Shown: piece by piece, positions 10,161-28,567 of the stretch | Numbering within the stretch: position 1 is the first letter of the stretch | Layout of the letters: every line of letters starts with the position of its first letter | Source of the DNA: Aquilaria yunnanensis | Lineage: Eukaryota > Streptophyta > Magnoliopsida > Malvales > Thymelaeaceae | DNA length: 64,000 bases | Direction of reading: 5' to 3' | Assembly: GCA_039654915.1 (NCBI GenBank) | Contig: CM077600.1 | Coordinates: 39,292,492-39,356,491 of the forward strand | The notes under the pieces: generated by a model | Database searches by the model: none | What the model was told of the DNA's origin: nothing | The model's input: only the letters and a program-made list of their open reading frames with translations | Made by a program: the position numbers and the translations under genes

Positions 10161-13100
10161 CTACTCAATCCAATTCAAGTCTATGTCTTTCAGTTTGGTG
10201 AGCCATTTTTGTGCATCTTGAGAAACGCTTGCCTTTGATGCACTCTTCCCTTCCCTCTCTTCATCAGTAGATTTGGCATTTTCTGTTCTTCTGTTTTTTG
10301 CCATATCTGACAGTCGATTTGGGTGCCTCACCTTAAGAGCTAACAACCGAGAGACTTCGGTAAGGCCTCCCCATTTCTCCAGTGCACGTGCGATGTCATA
10401 ACGACCTACAGGAGTTGAAGGAAAACATGAGTCATGACCAAATACTACTCAGATAGTCTTGAATCTAGGTAGCACCCATGTGCTCATATTCATCATTTGC
10501 TTACACCTACAATAAGCAGTAAGGTCATTGAATTATTACCAGCACGTTCAAAAGATTTTCTGCTTGGCATAAAAGATGGATCCATTCCCCAGCTCCTCTG
10601 GAAACGTTTGATCTGAAAATGAAAAAAGGATTTTTATTATCCCATATATTAATGATTTGAGCACACTGTTATTTCTTTCTTCCTCCGCCTCCTGTTTTTG
10701 TAATTGAAATGAATAATCAATTCCATCCTTTCCCTTCCCCAAAAAGTTCAAATGCCAAATGGGTGAGTAATCCAGCTTAGTTGCACAGTGGTTATTGATT
10801 AAAAATTGCATCTACCTCTTCCTGTAGATTGTCAAAGTTGTCCCAATAACCCTTTGGTTTACGTTGTTTGTAAGCAAGAGAGAGCTCCATCAAAGATGCA
10901 ACCCTTCTAAATCCACCCATCCGTGTGATGGCCTTTTCAACATCTACCCTACCATGCTTTCGAAGTTGTTTTCTCATGGGCATAAATCCTTCCTCACCAT
11001 GCTCAGAAATAAAGTTCAGGAGCTCAGCCTTGAGGACTTCAAAATCTTTCTGCAAGCCAGGCACTCTTGGTCGTTGCCTAAATGAATTGAAACTAGTAGA
11101 ATCAAGATTCTGCCTGACCACATTACCATCCTCTATCTCTGCTTCACTTTCACTGCTAGAAAGAGTAACCAGTTCCTCTGAAAATCGTCTACTTTCACAT
11201 GTTTCATTAGAACCTTTTACTTCCTTTCTCTCTATATAATCTCGAATGGCACACAAATTTGATGGAAGATCTTCATAAATAACCTGCAATAAGAGAACAT
11301 ATATTCATCAACAAACTTTCAGCAAGTCCTTAAAATGATGATCGGTTAATTTGTTGTAGGTATAAACACATAGCGATTTTACAAACACATAACACTTGTT
11401 CAGACTTAATCAGTCCGCCAATGGACTCCAATAGGGAAGAACTTCTATGCCCAGGAGCAAGAGATACTGCCATGTTTTGTTTGATAGGATCTAAATATTG
11501 AGATTCAAATCCTGGAAAAAGATCTTGTTATATTACAAAAATAAACTTTAGGGGAGAGGCTCCAATTCTAATGTGGAGTCCTTATATGTATGCTGTCGAA
11601 AGAAGTAATATGCGGTTATTTAGAAAGCATACAATCCCTTCCAAAATGAACCTGCTCGAAAAATTATGTTAACAGTGACGATAGTATGCAGTTATTTAGA
11701 AAGCATAGTATTCCTTCCAAAATGAACCTGCTCGGAGAACAAGTTAACAAGAAGTGCAATTTGCTTATCAGAATCCGACAAATTAATTCTTCAACCTACA
11801 CTCCTTGAGAAAAAAGACATACAGGATAGGGAAAAATGTGAAAGAGAAAAGGATGACAGAGACCAGCACTTGTTTATGATACCTCTTCCATGATGGCTTC
11901 AGAAAGAAAAGAATCTTGATGGATTTTTGACTCAACTGTGTACTTCAGTAGTGTGTGATGGCTTCCTAGCTGCTCAAGAAGCCATCTTCCCTGAAATGAG
12001 TCAAAATCACCCTCAACCTGCTCAAAACTGATTTCCTGCTCAAGATGTTCACAGAGGTCTAGAACTACACGTGCATGAAGTACCATATACAACAGGGCCT
12101 TGCATCCTTCCTGAGGAAAAATCAAGCATCAATCAAGCTGTTTTATATCAATTGATTCAATGATAAAAAACCATTACTTATTATTGTTCGAGTAGTACGG
12201 AAAACTTTCAGGGATAAAAAACATAATTACTGAAAATAGGAAAGGAAAAGGATCACACTTATACCTGAAGAATGCGAACTTTATTATTTTCTCGAGATAA
12301 AACTTTACTAATAGCTAAGTTTGGTACAATCCTGCAAAAAGAAACAATAAAATATCTGCTTCATATAAATTCATAAGGGAAGTATAACAGTTCGCGAAAT
12401 AGCCAGGCAGACTTGTGCGGCAGCATTTTCTTATTGTTAATATGTACATATATACAGAAATAGTGAATAGTACATCTTCATGATCCACACTAGATGTCAA
12501 TATCAAGCACAATTTCCTCTCAGGACTGGAATTGTTATTTACCAACCTTTACTCCATGAACACTAAACTCCAAAATAACAACTCCATATCAGTCCTGAAA
12601 TGATTAAATTTAAGTCAAAAGGCCTCACATGTGACCAATCTCACCTATTCCTTCCCCGAAAGTGTGATTACTGATCTACTATGATTCTTGAAAAACAACA
12701 TTAATTACTTACTCTGGTAGAGTCTCATAGGCAGTCAAAACATTCCATACTTCGCGAATTGGAGCTTTTACAGTAATGCTAACTAGAACACAGCGATGCA
12801 CACCACCGTCCTCCTTCAGCCCATGACCATTTTGTCAGCAAAATCATAAACAAACGGGCATATCCTGTGATAGGAAGACCAAGAAAAGTGATAGAGAGTC
12901 AACGGTTACCAATAGGCCATCGTATCTACGAAGATGAACTTCATCCACCATGCAACGCTTATCAAGTCTGCAAACTGTTTTGTACACACCCCAGTTGCTG
13001 TTAAACTCACTTGGAGATGGAAGCGAAGGACCATAAGTGGAGCTGGCATATCTTTCTCCCAAGTCTCCTGGTGATAATCTATTATTTAACAGCATGTTCT

Positions 13101-14359
13101 TGACTGATGAATCATCTGCCACTTGCATCTTTTGATTCCCTTTAAACTTTCTTTCTGCTTGACAAGCCAAGGCCCGGAGATTTACAGGAAGGTCTGAACT
13201 GATGATTCGCTCCAAAAAGATGGCAGGAAAATTAAATTTCGGTATCACATTAACCTCATAGGATAAAATTGTTGTGCAAGACCTGCAACAAACATTGAAA
13301 GTAAAAAATTTTACATCTTAATTCTGAAATATGGATTCTAATGTTGATGTATTTTACCTGGTTCCAGATTTAACTGACCACCTTCCTTCAAACTTCTTAA
13401 AGTCCCCATCAACCATTGAAAAATGGAGTTCACGCTCACTGGGCTAACAGGAATTGATTGCCGTTTATGAAGAATTAAAAGCAATTTAGCAATGCATACA
13501 CATAGAAACTAAAACTTCCCTTGGTCGAACTTATAAGTTCAAACCATAGACACGTGAAACTTAATAGCTACAATGCTGTTGACAATGTCATTCCCCCAGT
13601 AGTTAAAAATCTCAGACAGACATGCTCTAGCCTCTAAAATGGCAGTGGTCTAAACCCTCATTCTGAGAACATCTTTAGAATGCAAATTTCTGCTTCATGT
13701 GGATGAGCTTTGGGTGTAGTCTAAGCAACCGAGAAGGAACATCTTCAATTGCTTATTGGCTAAGAAAGGGTAGTGTCGGAGACTCACAGAATTGGGGAAC
13801 TCTTTGAGATCAAGAACCACGCGAGCTTCAATGTGCCAATAAAGGGCCCTCTGCAAACCTCTTTGCTCCAACCATATTCGTCCGGGATGAGGACAAGGAA
13901 TCCGTCCGCTTTTAATGCACATTCAAAAAGCATTCCAGAACATTTTAAAAAAATTAAGTAAAATAAATATAAAGATTTTTTTTTTTCAAAAAAAAAAAAA
14001 AAACAGACGAACCTGCTGACGAGATTGGGAATAAAATCTGCGAGCCGTTCATAATCCGTTAAAGAGCTCCAGACGGAATCGACGTCGGCGTCGACGGAAA
14101 TCTCGGCCCTAATTCCTCGCTCTCGCCAAGAGATCACTTCAACGTCGCAATTCACCTTTCTCTGTTCATTCTCTTCGTCTTGAACGAAATGTGCATTTCT
14201 CTTGTTCCCGGAGAAGCGGAAGCGAAGAACGGGCTTGGCGTTAGCGGCGGAGAAGATGGGGCAAGTGGTGGGGCGAAGAGAAGAACGTAAAGAGCGGGAG
14301 GTGGAAGGAACAGGAAGGAGGAAATGGGTCCGGTAACTAAGTCGCACGGTGGAAGCCAT
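10161..14359 (-). CDS. HCF145: HCF145-like chloroplast protein: two SRPBCC domains plus TMR repeats
   Basis: Ten exons (minus): 14359-14013, 13908-13788, 13443-13358, 13282-12910, 12813-12713, 12331-12265, 12110-11883, 11283-10816, 10612-10540, 10405-10161; 2109 nt, 702 aa. Residues 1 to about 45 are rich in Ser/Arg and look like a plastid transit peptide. A first SRPBCC (COQ10/START-like) domain spans about 70-230 (ISVDADVDSVWSSLTDYERL, FPNSPSERELHFSM); a second about 310-450 (ITVKAPIREVWNVLTAYETL, VLHARVVLDLCEHLEQ). The C-terminus holds two repeats beginning GFMPMRKQLRKHGRVDVEKA (about 550) and SFMPSRKSFERAGRYDIARA (about 610), the transcript-binding motif repeats of HCF145. From the literature as I recall it, Arabidopsis HCF145 (about 720 aa) stabilises plastid psaA mRNA; the same role here is inferred from domain order. 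The exon 3 acceptor is TTAG before CCC, because the nearer CAG would break the frame. Convergent with the FAS1 gene. Confidence 0.9.
11611..11745. repeat. imperfect 76-bp tandem duplication in an HCF145-like intron
   Basis: Within the intron between 11284 and 11882, TGCGGTTATTTAGAAAGCAT (11611) recurs as TGCAGTTATTTAGAAAGCAT (11687), and both are followed by CCTTCCAAAATGAACCTGCT. The two units lie head to tail with a period of 76 bp. Confidence 0.8.
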
Positions 14360-14973
14360 TACAGCAGTGAGAGCGAGTGGCGGAGGAGCAACTACGTAAT
14401 ATGAGTCATGAACTCCATGACCGCGCGTTGTTTCCAGCCATAACTTTTTTTTTTTGTTAATGTTTAAACAATTCTATCATTTTGTGGTCCAGAGAAAGAT
14501 CTCTTGATTCTCTCTCGCTGTCAGCTGGCCTCTTTTTATGGTTAAAAGAAATTAACAAAATAAAAAATATAATTTTGAGGCCACGGGAACGCCAAACAGA
14601 AGTTTGGGGACCGAACAGAACAGGCCATAATTTTGAGATCTGAATTTTGATGAACAGTTTCTGATAATACGAGCCAATAACACATCATCCTCCCCCAGCC
14701 AAAACTCAAGACCACCCAAGATAGAAGCACCTTGAAGTTAAAACGTGGCATAATACACAGCTTTTGGCTTAATATTCATAACTTAGAGCGACAACAATAC
14801 AGACCTAATAAAATGATACGTACAATACATTATCCTCAGTTGTTGGAAACACGTCATCACTAACAAGATTAATACACAGTAAATGAAAAATTGAAGTTGG
14901 AATTCTATTACATTACGTGTTCCCTAATTATAACAACCTCCTGCGACGAGAGTACCAACCGTCATTGGCGCAA
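14360..14973. other. intergenic: HCF145-like 5' flank and SMR-gene 3' flank
   Basis: Both neighbours are on the minus strand, so this holds the promoter of the HCF145-like gene (left part) and the 3' UTR of the SMR gene (right part). No clear TATA box was recognised near 14360. No other gene seen. Confidence 0.4.
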
Positions 14974-17498
14974 TCAGTTACGTCGAAATTTAATCCATAC
15001 TGTGACCACTCCAGGCCTGGTTTCACTGAAACGATACCTGCATACGTACTTTAGATTATTAGAGCACAATAGATGAGCAACAGGAGAAGAGAAAGCTTCC
15101 TATTTTGGGCAGAGAGAGGGAAAGGAGAACCAGAGACAGGTAGGAGTTTGGTTTCAGGGTTACTTCACTCAGAAGTTAAAACACGTTTCGTGGAACCATA
15201 ACAAGACAATAGTCGTATGACTGGAACTCAAACTATTGAAACGATAATAAACAAGTTCAGAAGCATTCAGGATGCAGCTAGTTGAATGTCATTTAATAAA
15301 CAAAAGGTTCTTGTTATTACTAATTGCATGGAAAGAAAAAGGATACTGACGTTTAGACACAATAGGTAACAACTAACAACCACAGGCCTAATCACAAGGT
15401 CTGACTTCTATGACAAAAATCTTTGGCAGGAAGATCTAATGGAAAGTCATGGATTGCAAGGATTTGGATTCTATATCAATATCAGCTGTGAGGCAAGAAT
15501 TTGCTCTAGGGAAGGAGGACAGGAAGAAGAGGACAATTTCGAAAAGGACTAGGAATTTAAGGCCTAGAGGATAGGAGATACGAGAATCAAAAGAATAAGA
15601 AGACTCGAGGTTTCAATTCTTGGGACAAATCTTGACAAATGGCAGAGAAGCAATAGGACTACCGATCCTAAACTAGCAACTGACACAAAATAAATAAATG
15701 GAATAGGTCCTATTTCCACACCACAAGGCAATAACGCTATATTCAGAGGGGGTGAATAAGGAAATTAGATGGAGATAAAAGAGAAGCTTGTTAACATTTC
15801 ACCTATTCTCAATGAGGAACCTTCTCACTGCAACTGGTAAAGCAGCTGCTCCACGACTATTATTACCTATTCCTGTAAAAATGGAATAACGCATTAGAGG
15901 ATTCATCACATAATGCATGTACAATTCCTTAGAAATCAACAAATCATCATTTAAAACAAGGACGCCTTTTGTCTTATCAGATTAAATGTATTCAGAGCAT
16001 TCTAAAAAGCCTTTGTACAAATTAAAGGATTGGTTCAAAGGATTCTGAAGAAAAGGCCTTTCACACTTGAAGAAAGACACAGCCTTCTATAATTGAACAA
16101 ATTCAGCAGCTGTACAGCTTCGTGGCTGAACACCCACTATTCTAAATATACCTGTTATGACCTCTAATGACTGTGGCCTCTTCCCAACTGAAGTTTGTTC
16201 CTTATTCAACCCATTTTCATCTTTGCTATTATAGACATCAGCTGATGAAGAACATGCAATTTGATTCTGCTCTGTTATTCCATTTTGAGATATGGTGCCC
16301 CTCACAGGCAACAGGTTCTCAAGTTCTTTAAGACGTTCTTCCAATGCTTGAACAGCTTCTGCAGCATGAAGACCATGCAAGTCTAATTTCCGTAAGTCAT
16401 TTCCACTGTTCCTGATGCTCAAGATATTTCTTGCTGCCCTGGCATTAAGCCTCTCAGCAGTTAACCTGTCCTCTTCAGCCTTCATAGCATGCTGTTGGGC
16501 AGAGAAATGGTCACCTCGCATAAATGCATTTGCTGCAGCCCTTGAATGTCGTGATGCTGATCTGCCCACAACAAAGAGTAAGAAAATTTTGGAACTCGTA
16601 GAATCTAGCAGCAGTCCAGTGGACACCATAAACCAATAGTTCAGATACCCAACAAACAAATCACTGCAACACTTAGGTGAATTAATTAAGCGTTTCTTTG
16701 CATCATCCACTACACAATTGAAGTCTATGCCTTGTAAATATATGCAAAAACAAGGTCAACGTACCTCATCATTCTCAAAGCATCTCTGCGATGGATCAGG
16801 TAAACATCATCCTCCTCCCACTCAGGTTCAGCAACAATATTATGCAATTCTACAAACTTCTCCAATTTCATGTTGGCTGCATCAACAGAGAGTTCATTGT
16901 TACGAGAAGCACAAGTATCTGTTTTCTGGCCATTGTCTTTAAACTCTTCAATTACAGAGCTCTGGCCATCAGGATTTGCAAGTGGAACATTTGCACTATT
17001 ACTGTCATTGAGGAAAACATTGGAACTATGGGTCATCTCAATCATTCTCCTATCCTTGACCTCTTTGCTTCCACCTGCCATTTCTTTTAGAAGAGTTGAA
17101 GCCTTATTTATGTCATTGTCACCAGATGATAAACCATCCATGATCAAGCAATTGGCAGCCCAGAGATGAAGATCCTTTAGATGCTTAAGGGCGCAATCCC
17201 TGTTCTCCATGACCTCAGGGTGATGGTTTTTATCAAAATTTTTAACTTGTATCAGATCCAGATGATTCTTATTCTGTTTAACAGGAGGAAAAGAAACATC
17301 AGGCTTAAGCACTTCCGAGAAAGGCTTTTCTGGAAAGTTATTATTTGTTCTAGTGCTTCTTGTGTGTGTCATATTAGCAGTCATGGGAGGAAAAGGATCC
17401 GCTTCAATGTTTGGTAACAGACCCCGATCCTGGCGTTGCTTAAGATCAAATGCAGCCCAACCAGACAATTTGTCTTTACCTCTCCCCCCTGGCATCAT
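14974..17498 (-). CDS. DUF1771 and SMR domain-containing protein
   Basis: Four coding exons (minus): 17498-16765, 16561-16152, 15872-15803, 15037-14974; 1278 nt, 425 aa. The N-terminus carries the plant-family signature SGWAAFDLKQRQ near residue 13, then EADPFPP. The middle is low-complexity. DUF1771 covers about 245-305 (SRHSRAAANAFMRGDHFSAQ, AEEDRLTAERLNARAARNI) and leads into the SMR domain with LRKLDLHGLHAAEAV. SMR (small MutS-related) domains are nucleic-acid binding or nicking modules; the role of this plant subfamily is poorly known. The end of the SMR domain is split over two tiny exons: GIGNNSRGAAALPVAVRRFL, then YRFSETRPGVVTVWIKFRRN. Two oddities: the usual His of the G-x-G-x-H-S motif is Asn (GIGNNS), and the tail reads VTVWIKFRRN where I expect VxVRPKFR. 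I start at 17498 (MMPGGRGKDK); an in-frame ATG at 17528 is less family-like. A 5'-UTR intron is probable (see separate entry). Confidence 0.88.
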
Positions 17499-17638
17499 AG
17501 CACAGCGTGAGAAGATCAGGTCATTCACATTGCATCATACACAACATCTAGTGATCCTTGTTCAGTGATTCCCCTTTCTCCCTCTTACTGCCTGCTGGAT
17601 CTGCTTGATAAAGTCGAAGAACAGAATTCTCGAGGGAC

Positions 17639-18209
17639 CTGGAGAGAGAGATGGAGAGTGCACATGCTTCAGTAAACAACCACGCATCAAGGGCAAGGAA
17701 AAAAGCTAATTGCCAACCGTGTTAAGTACAACCAGTGGCACGTTTGTGTGCCACTGATTTTCATCAGATCTTCAAAACTTACATGGCTGACCTTTCTTCA
17801 GCCATTTCATTGCAAGGGAGACAACTTAAAGACATAGAGAACCTGTTCTACTTCTCCCCACCTTAATATCTGCTTCGTCACCATTTTTTACCGTATGCTA
17901 AAACATCAACGTATACGAAGCAAAACGACTAAACTTTACTGGAGCAGAAGAAAGAAGCACATTTGTTGGGCAAAGAACCAAGTAAAATGGTACATTTTGT
18001 GTACGACTTTCATCATTGCATTACACAACATGCAAACTAATTTCTGGAAGACAACTAGTTAAGCCGGAGTCAGACTCCCTATTCCTGGAGTTGACCTTTC
18101 TATCTTAAAACCCGTCACGACAACCATGGCAACGAAAGAGTTCTTGAAGAAAAAAAAAAAGGAGAAGTATCTGAGAGGCGAAAAAGAGAATAAAAACGAT
18201 GGCTCTTAC
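17639..18209 (-). other. probable 5'-UTR intron of the SMR gene
   Basis: On the minus strand a good donor (CAA/GTAAGA, exon ending at 18210) and a pyrimidine-rich acceptor (CTCTCTCTCCAG, next exon from 17638) would splice the leader to the exon containing the start codon. The leader exon would lie around 18210-18450. The minus-strand frame at 18105-18485 crosses this donor and is therefore probably not protein-coding. Prediction from splice signals only. Confidence 0.4.
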
Positions 18210-18449
18210 TTGATTAACGCGTAATTTGAACGGTGGAGAGGAATTGAGGTTATCCGGGCAGATGAAAGAAACGAAACCAGGGCGTGAACCAACAACAGCC
18301 GAGATCAACACTTGAAAGGCGTTCGAGGAGGGAAGAAGCAAATCCGGTTCTGCATCTCTTCTCCATAATAATTCCAGAAACCGAACTACAGGAGACGGAA
18401 GCAGTATGAACGTCGAGAGGAGATGGTTTATAGGAACCGAAAAACCGAA

Positions 18450-19315
18450 GACAGGTTCTATTTTATTTTTTAGTGGACTTTTCAATTTATGGAGCGGCGG
18501 AGCCGACGGCCGACAGAGATTAGGCTATCAAAACACAACTTCCCCGAAGTTCGGAAAAGGATACAAAACTTTCCCTGTATTTTCTAAATTTGCGTTGAAC
18601 ACCTACAAATAGCCATCAGGTCAGAGGCTGGGCGTGGGAAGCATGGAAAGTTGATAAGTTGTTTACATTATAGTTGAACAATCATTCCAAAGAAAAGGAA
18701 AATTATTCTTAAACATTCCATTTTTATAACTTCAGGATGAAAGAAAAATATGTTTTAGTTTCTGCAAAGGAAGAATGCTTGGTCTCAAAACGGGAAGAAT
18801 GTTTTTTTTTTTTTTTGAGGGAAGGATGTCTTCTTTTTAATAAGATGAGAATCCATTTAATACAGGCATATTATTTAAATGAAAATACTAGTAAAATAGG
18901 AAGAAAAATACAAGTGAAATTATATGAGGTTTACACCTCGAATTGTTTAGATTCATTATCTATTCTCTTCCTATATGTGATGGTCACCTACGTGCTACGT
19001 ACGGTGACTTTGTGTACGGTGCACTTGAAATTGATTGTGATAATAGTGATCATAGTTATTAGAAAGGGACGAAATTGACCGTTTTGATAAGAGTGCAGGG
19101 ATATATTGTCATTACACAGTATGATGGCATGAGTCGCATGACATGTGTAGGGTAGGGAGTAGGGTAGGGAGTCTTGTTATTACGACTTTCACCCCTAAAC
19201 TCTTGAAATTTGCAGATAGGTTCGTGTTAGGAAGATCAACCAGGAGGATCCCAACACAGCTGCGACTTTGCAACACTCTCAACGATCACAGTCTGTTGGA
19301 CTGAAGTGAAAATAG
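18450..19315. other. divergent promoter region between SMR gene and CNOT11
   Basis: The SMR gene reads leftward and CNOT11 rightward, so this stretch should contain both promoters and the CNOT11 leader. GTAGGGTAGGGAGTAGGGTA near 19148 is a short purine-rich repeat. The frame at 18737-19078 has no family features and is not called. Confidence 0.4.
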
Positions 19316-25638
<6,323 letters not shown>

Positions 25639-26548
25639 AAAGCTCTCCTTTCGTAATTGATTTCTTTTACGTTTGAAGTCTTTTCCCCTTTTCCTATTTT
25701 TTCAGTACCAATCCTCGTAATGGCTGATTTTGTAATTACCAATCCATTCGCTTTCTCAATCATTACAACTAGGGTAAAAGTTTTAAGTACTTTTTTGTTT
25801 CCTATATCTGATGGTATGTATCTTTGATGTAATTTTCGGATTGTTCCGATAGTTCAATTGATATATTTGATAGACCTAGTAAGGCACGTTTCATGTAAGG
25901 GGGAAAATTTCTTATTCTTGCATTCTTTTTCCTCGCTTCATAAAGAGTTCATGAGAAGGGAGACGTTGCTCCATCTCCATTGCGGTGTTAAGTGGGGCGA
26001 AAATTTTTTCATTGGCTTAGTAAAGTGATCACGGTAGGATTTGCTACCTCTTTGTCTTCCTCCATCAACAAATTTTAGAAGATTACGGAGAATATCAATT
26101 ACTTGAAACAGATTTCCAAATGTCATGCATGGCTCTTCACTTGCTTGCTGGTCGCTATAATTCATGCACCGAAAATAAAAGTACCTGCCATATTAGAAGG
26201 CTCAATCTAGCAAGAAAAATTTTAACAAATCCCCCCGTTATACGTCCCTGCCCACAAGTTTCTGAGAGCTGCGAGCAGCATGGGAGACGTATATCCAGGA
26301 TATACAAGACTTGCTAATCTAGCAAAGACTATTTCCTATCCTCATTTCAAGTAAAAAAAGCATGTTCATGATGGAACATGCCGCAAATTTTAGACCATTT
26401 ATGCATGGATAAAGATAATAAACCTCCATCTAAAGTACTCATTTTACAACAAGAGCTGCAGAAAGAACGAAAGAAAGGAAAATTGCGGGGATAAATCATC
26501 AAACCCATACAAAATTTAAATGAAAAACGTAGATTTGAGAAATATCAC
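25639..26548. other. intergenic region between convergent CNOT11 and eIF3g
   Basis: Contains the 3' UTRs of both genes. No open frame with family features and no transposon ends seen. Confidence 0.5.
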
Positions 26549-27801
26549 CTAATTTGTCCTAGGTGTTGCCCATTCAACTCTCAGGATAAGGTTGTCATAG
26601 CCATAGCCGTTGAGCTTGTTGATTGCTCTTTGGGCATCTTCTCTGTTCACAAAGTTAACAAAACCAAAGCCTCGACTTATGCCAGTCTTCTGGTCGACAG
26701 CAACATAGACACGGCTCACAGCACCAAATGGTCGGAAAAGCTCATGCAAGTCAGGCTCTCTGGTATCCTCTGACAGATTGGTGACCCTGACAGAATTCTC
26801 ATCATTCCTCCTCCTCATATCAGTTCCAGTCCTTGGACCTCCATCTCCTCTCAGGCCAGGAGGAACGTATGTTGACTTGCCCGGCCCAGGAGCAGGGGCA
26901 GCAGCAGCATCCGATGGTTTGTCGATAAATCCATCAGATGGTGCAGCGAGATCCTTGTAAGGGCACCTTGATGTCCAGTGATCACCCTTCTTACCACATG
27001 TTCGACAAAGCATGAGCACAGCTCCCTTCCCAAGTTGGGACAAGGAATCGGATGTGACCTTGGACTCATCTGGTTTGCTACCTGCAAGCAGCTCCAGAGT
27101 TCATCACGGCAAAATATGATATAGAACTCTCCTGAACAAGTTAACTATTTTTTTCTTCACTGAACAAAGATGCATCCTTTTGAACAAAGTTGTGTATACC
27201 TCACTAACACTTTCAAGGACCCATTGCAGTAATAGTGGGGAAAGCAAACAATCTCAAAACTTAACCAGTCAATTTTACATAATAGGGTATCTAAGAAAAC
27301 AAAATTAACAAGCCACAAATAGAACCGGCGCTTAATTTCATGAACATCAAATCAGTTCCTCAACCAGGCACAGAAATTGGGAAGGTAGCCCTTAATCGGC
27401 AGATGAAACAACAGTTTCTCTAGATCTTCCAAACAATCGGATCCCCGAATAAGAAAAAAGAAGAGAAATTTACCAGGGGCCCTAGGGCGTTCGAGGACGA
27501 TCTCCTCCGTGGAAACCATGGTGAGACGAGCGCCAACGTCCTCGCGGACAGCATCGCCGAACTTGGGCCAGGAGCGGCGCTCGATAGCTCTCTTGCTGAG
27601 GCGGGCGTTGGCGAGCTTACGGACGTGGGTGGTGGTGGTGATCTTGACCTTCTGGCCGTCCTCGTTGAACTTGTACTCGATGACCTTCTTGATGCCGTTC
27701 TCGTCGGGCCCGATGACTTGCTTGGGAGGGAGCAGGAAGTCCAAATCCTCGCCTTCGTCCTCCTCCAACTCACCCCATCGCAGCTTCTGTTGCGTCGCCA
27801 T
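26549..27801 (-). CDS. TIF3G: eukaryotic translation initiation factor 3 subunit G (eIF3g)
   Basis: Two exons (minus): 27801-27474 and 27081-26549; 861 nt, 286 aa, close to the usual plant length. It is an RNA-binding subunit of eIF3, acting in 43S ribosome scanning in the cytosol. N-terminal eIF3g domain: WGELEEDEGEDLDFLLPPKQ, then VIEYKFNEDGQKVKITTTT. A CCHC zinc knuckle follows (CRTCGKKGDHWTSRC), then an Ala/Pro-rich linker ending in STYVPPGLRG. A C-terminal RRM spans about 207-283, with RNP2 VRVTNL and RNP1 RGFGFVNF, ending WATPRTN. The GTAAAT donor after the codons for RPRAP and the TTGCAG acceptor give G-SKPDESK across the junction. A telo-box lies just upstream of the ATG, as in many plant translation genes. 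Confidence 0.96.
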
Positions 27802-28567
27802 CGTTCCTGGAATGCACGCTACTGCTGCGGCTTCAAACTCTGGTTTATAGGGTTTGCTTCAGTTCTCGAATCGCCCAATCCAACGGCCAGGACGGTGGCG
27901 TTGTGACTCTCAGAATTTTGATGGAGCGCAATATAATCAAACGATGTCGTACTGCCGTTGCTCTTTTTGCATCCGAGAATATACAAGGAGAGTATTCAAC
28001 TCTGCATGACATTTCAATTGAAGGACCAATCCCTTTATTGCTTCAGTTAAATACTTCAACTATTCAAATTGCGCGCGCGCACACATATGAGTAGCTATAG
28101 CATGCACTTAGACACAAGACATACACCCAAATGTTCAATTATTTATGAAATTGCCACTACCTAGAAATTGCTATTTGCATTGAATAGTCATTCGTTTTAC
28201 AATGGAAAACCACGAGTTATAGGCATAAGTTGGAAATCATTTTCCAACAGCTAATCATAAAAAATCCAATCATTGGCAAGCCGTTTCCATAAGCAAATTC
28301 CAATGTTAAAATCCATCAAACTTTTTAAAGGACAGTATCATCGTGAGAATTTTTTTACAAAAAAAATTAGAGAAAATGTTGAGAAAGAAGAGGAGGAGGA
28401 TATATATATATATATATATGGTGAGAAATAGAGGGAGGGAGGGAGGAAGAAGAAGAAGAAGAAAGAAGTATAAGATGTTAAGAAAGATGAGGCAAGCAGA
28501 ATAAGAAGAAAAATAAGAATATGACATAAATAAAGGAAGGAAGGAAGAAGAAGGGAAAAAAAAAAAA
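27802..28567. other. eIF3g promoter and AT-rich intergenic DNA
   Basis: Apart from the telo-box, this holds simple repeats: GCGCGCGCGCACACA near 28071, (TA)n at 28401-28419, and GGAGGGAGG/AAGAAG purine tracts at 28430-28560. No gene seen. Confidence 0.45.
27848..27855 (-). promoter_or_regulatory. telo-box (AAACCCTA) upstream of eIF3g
   Basis: AAACCCTA on the minus strand, about 47 bases before the ATG at 27801. Telo-boxes near the start site are common in plant genes for ribosomal proteins and translation factors and are linked to expression in dividing cells. It overlaps CTATAAAC, which is too near the ATG to be a convincing TATA box. Confidence 0.55.

Noticed and set aside
18105..18485. 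126-codon minus-strand frame
   Set aside because: No family features; it crosses a good splice donor at 18210/18209 and fits the 5' UTR and intron of the SMR gene.
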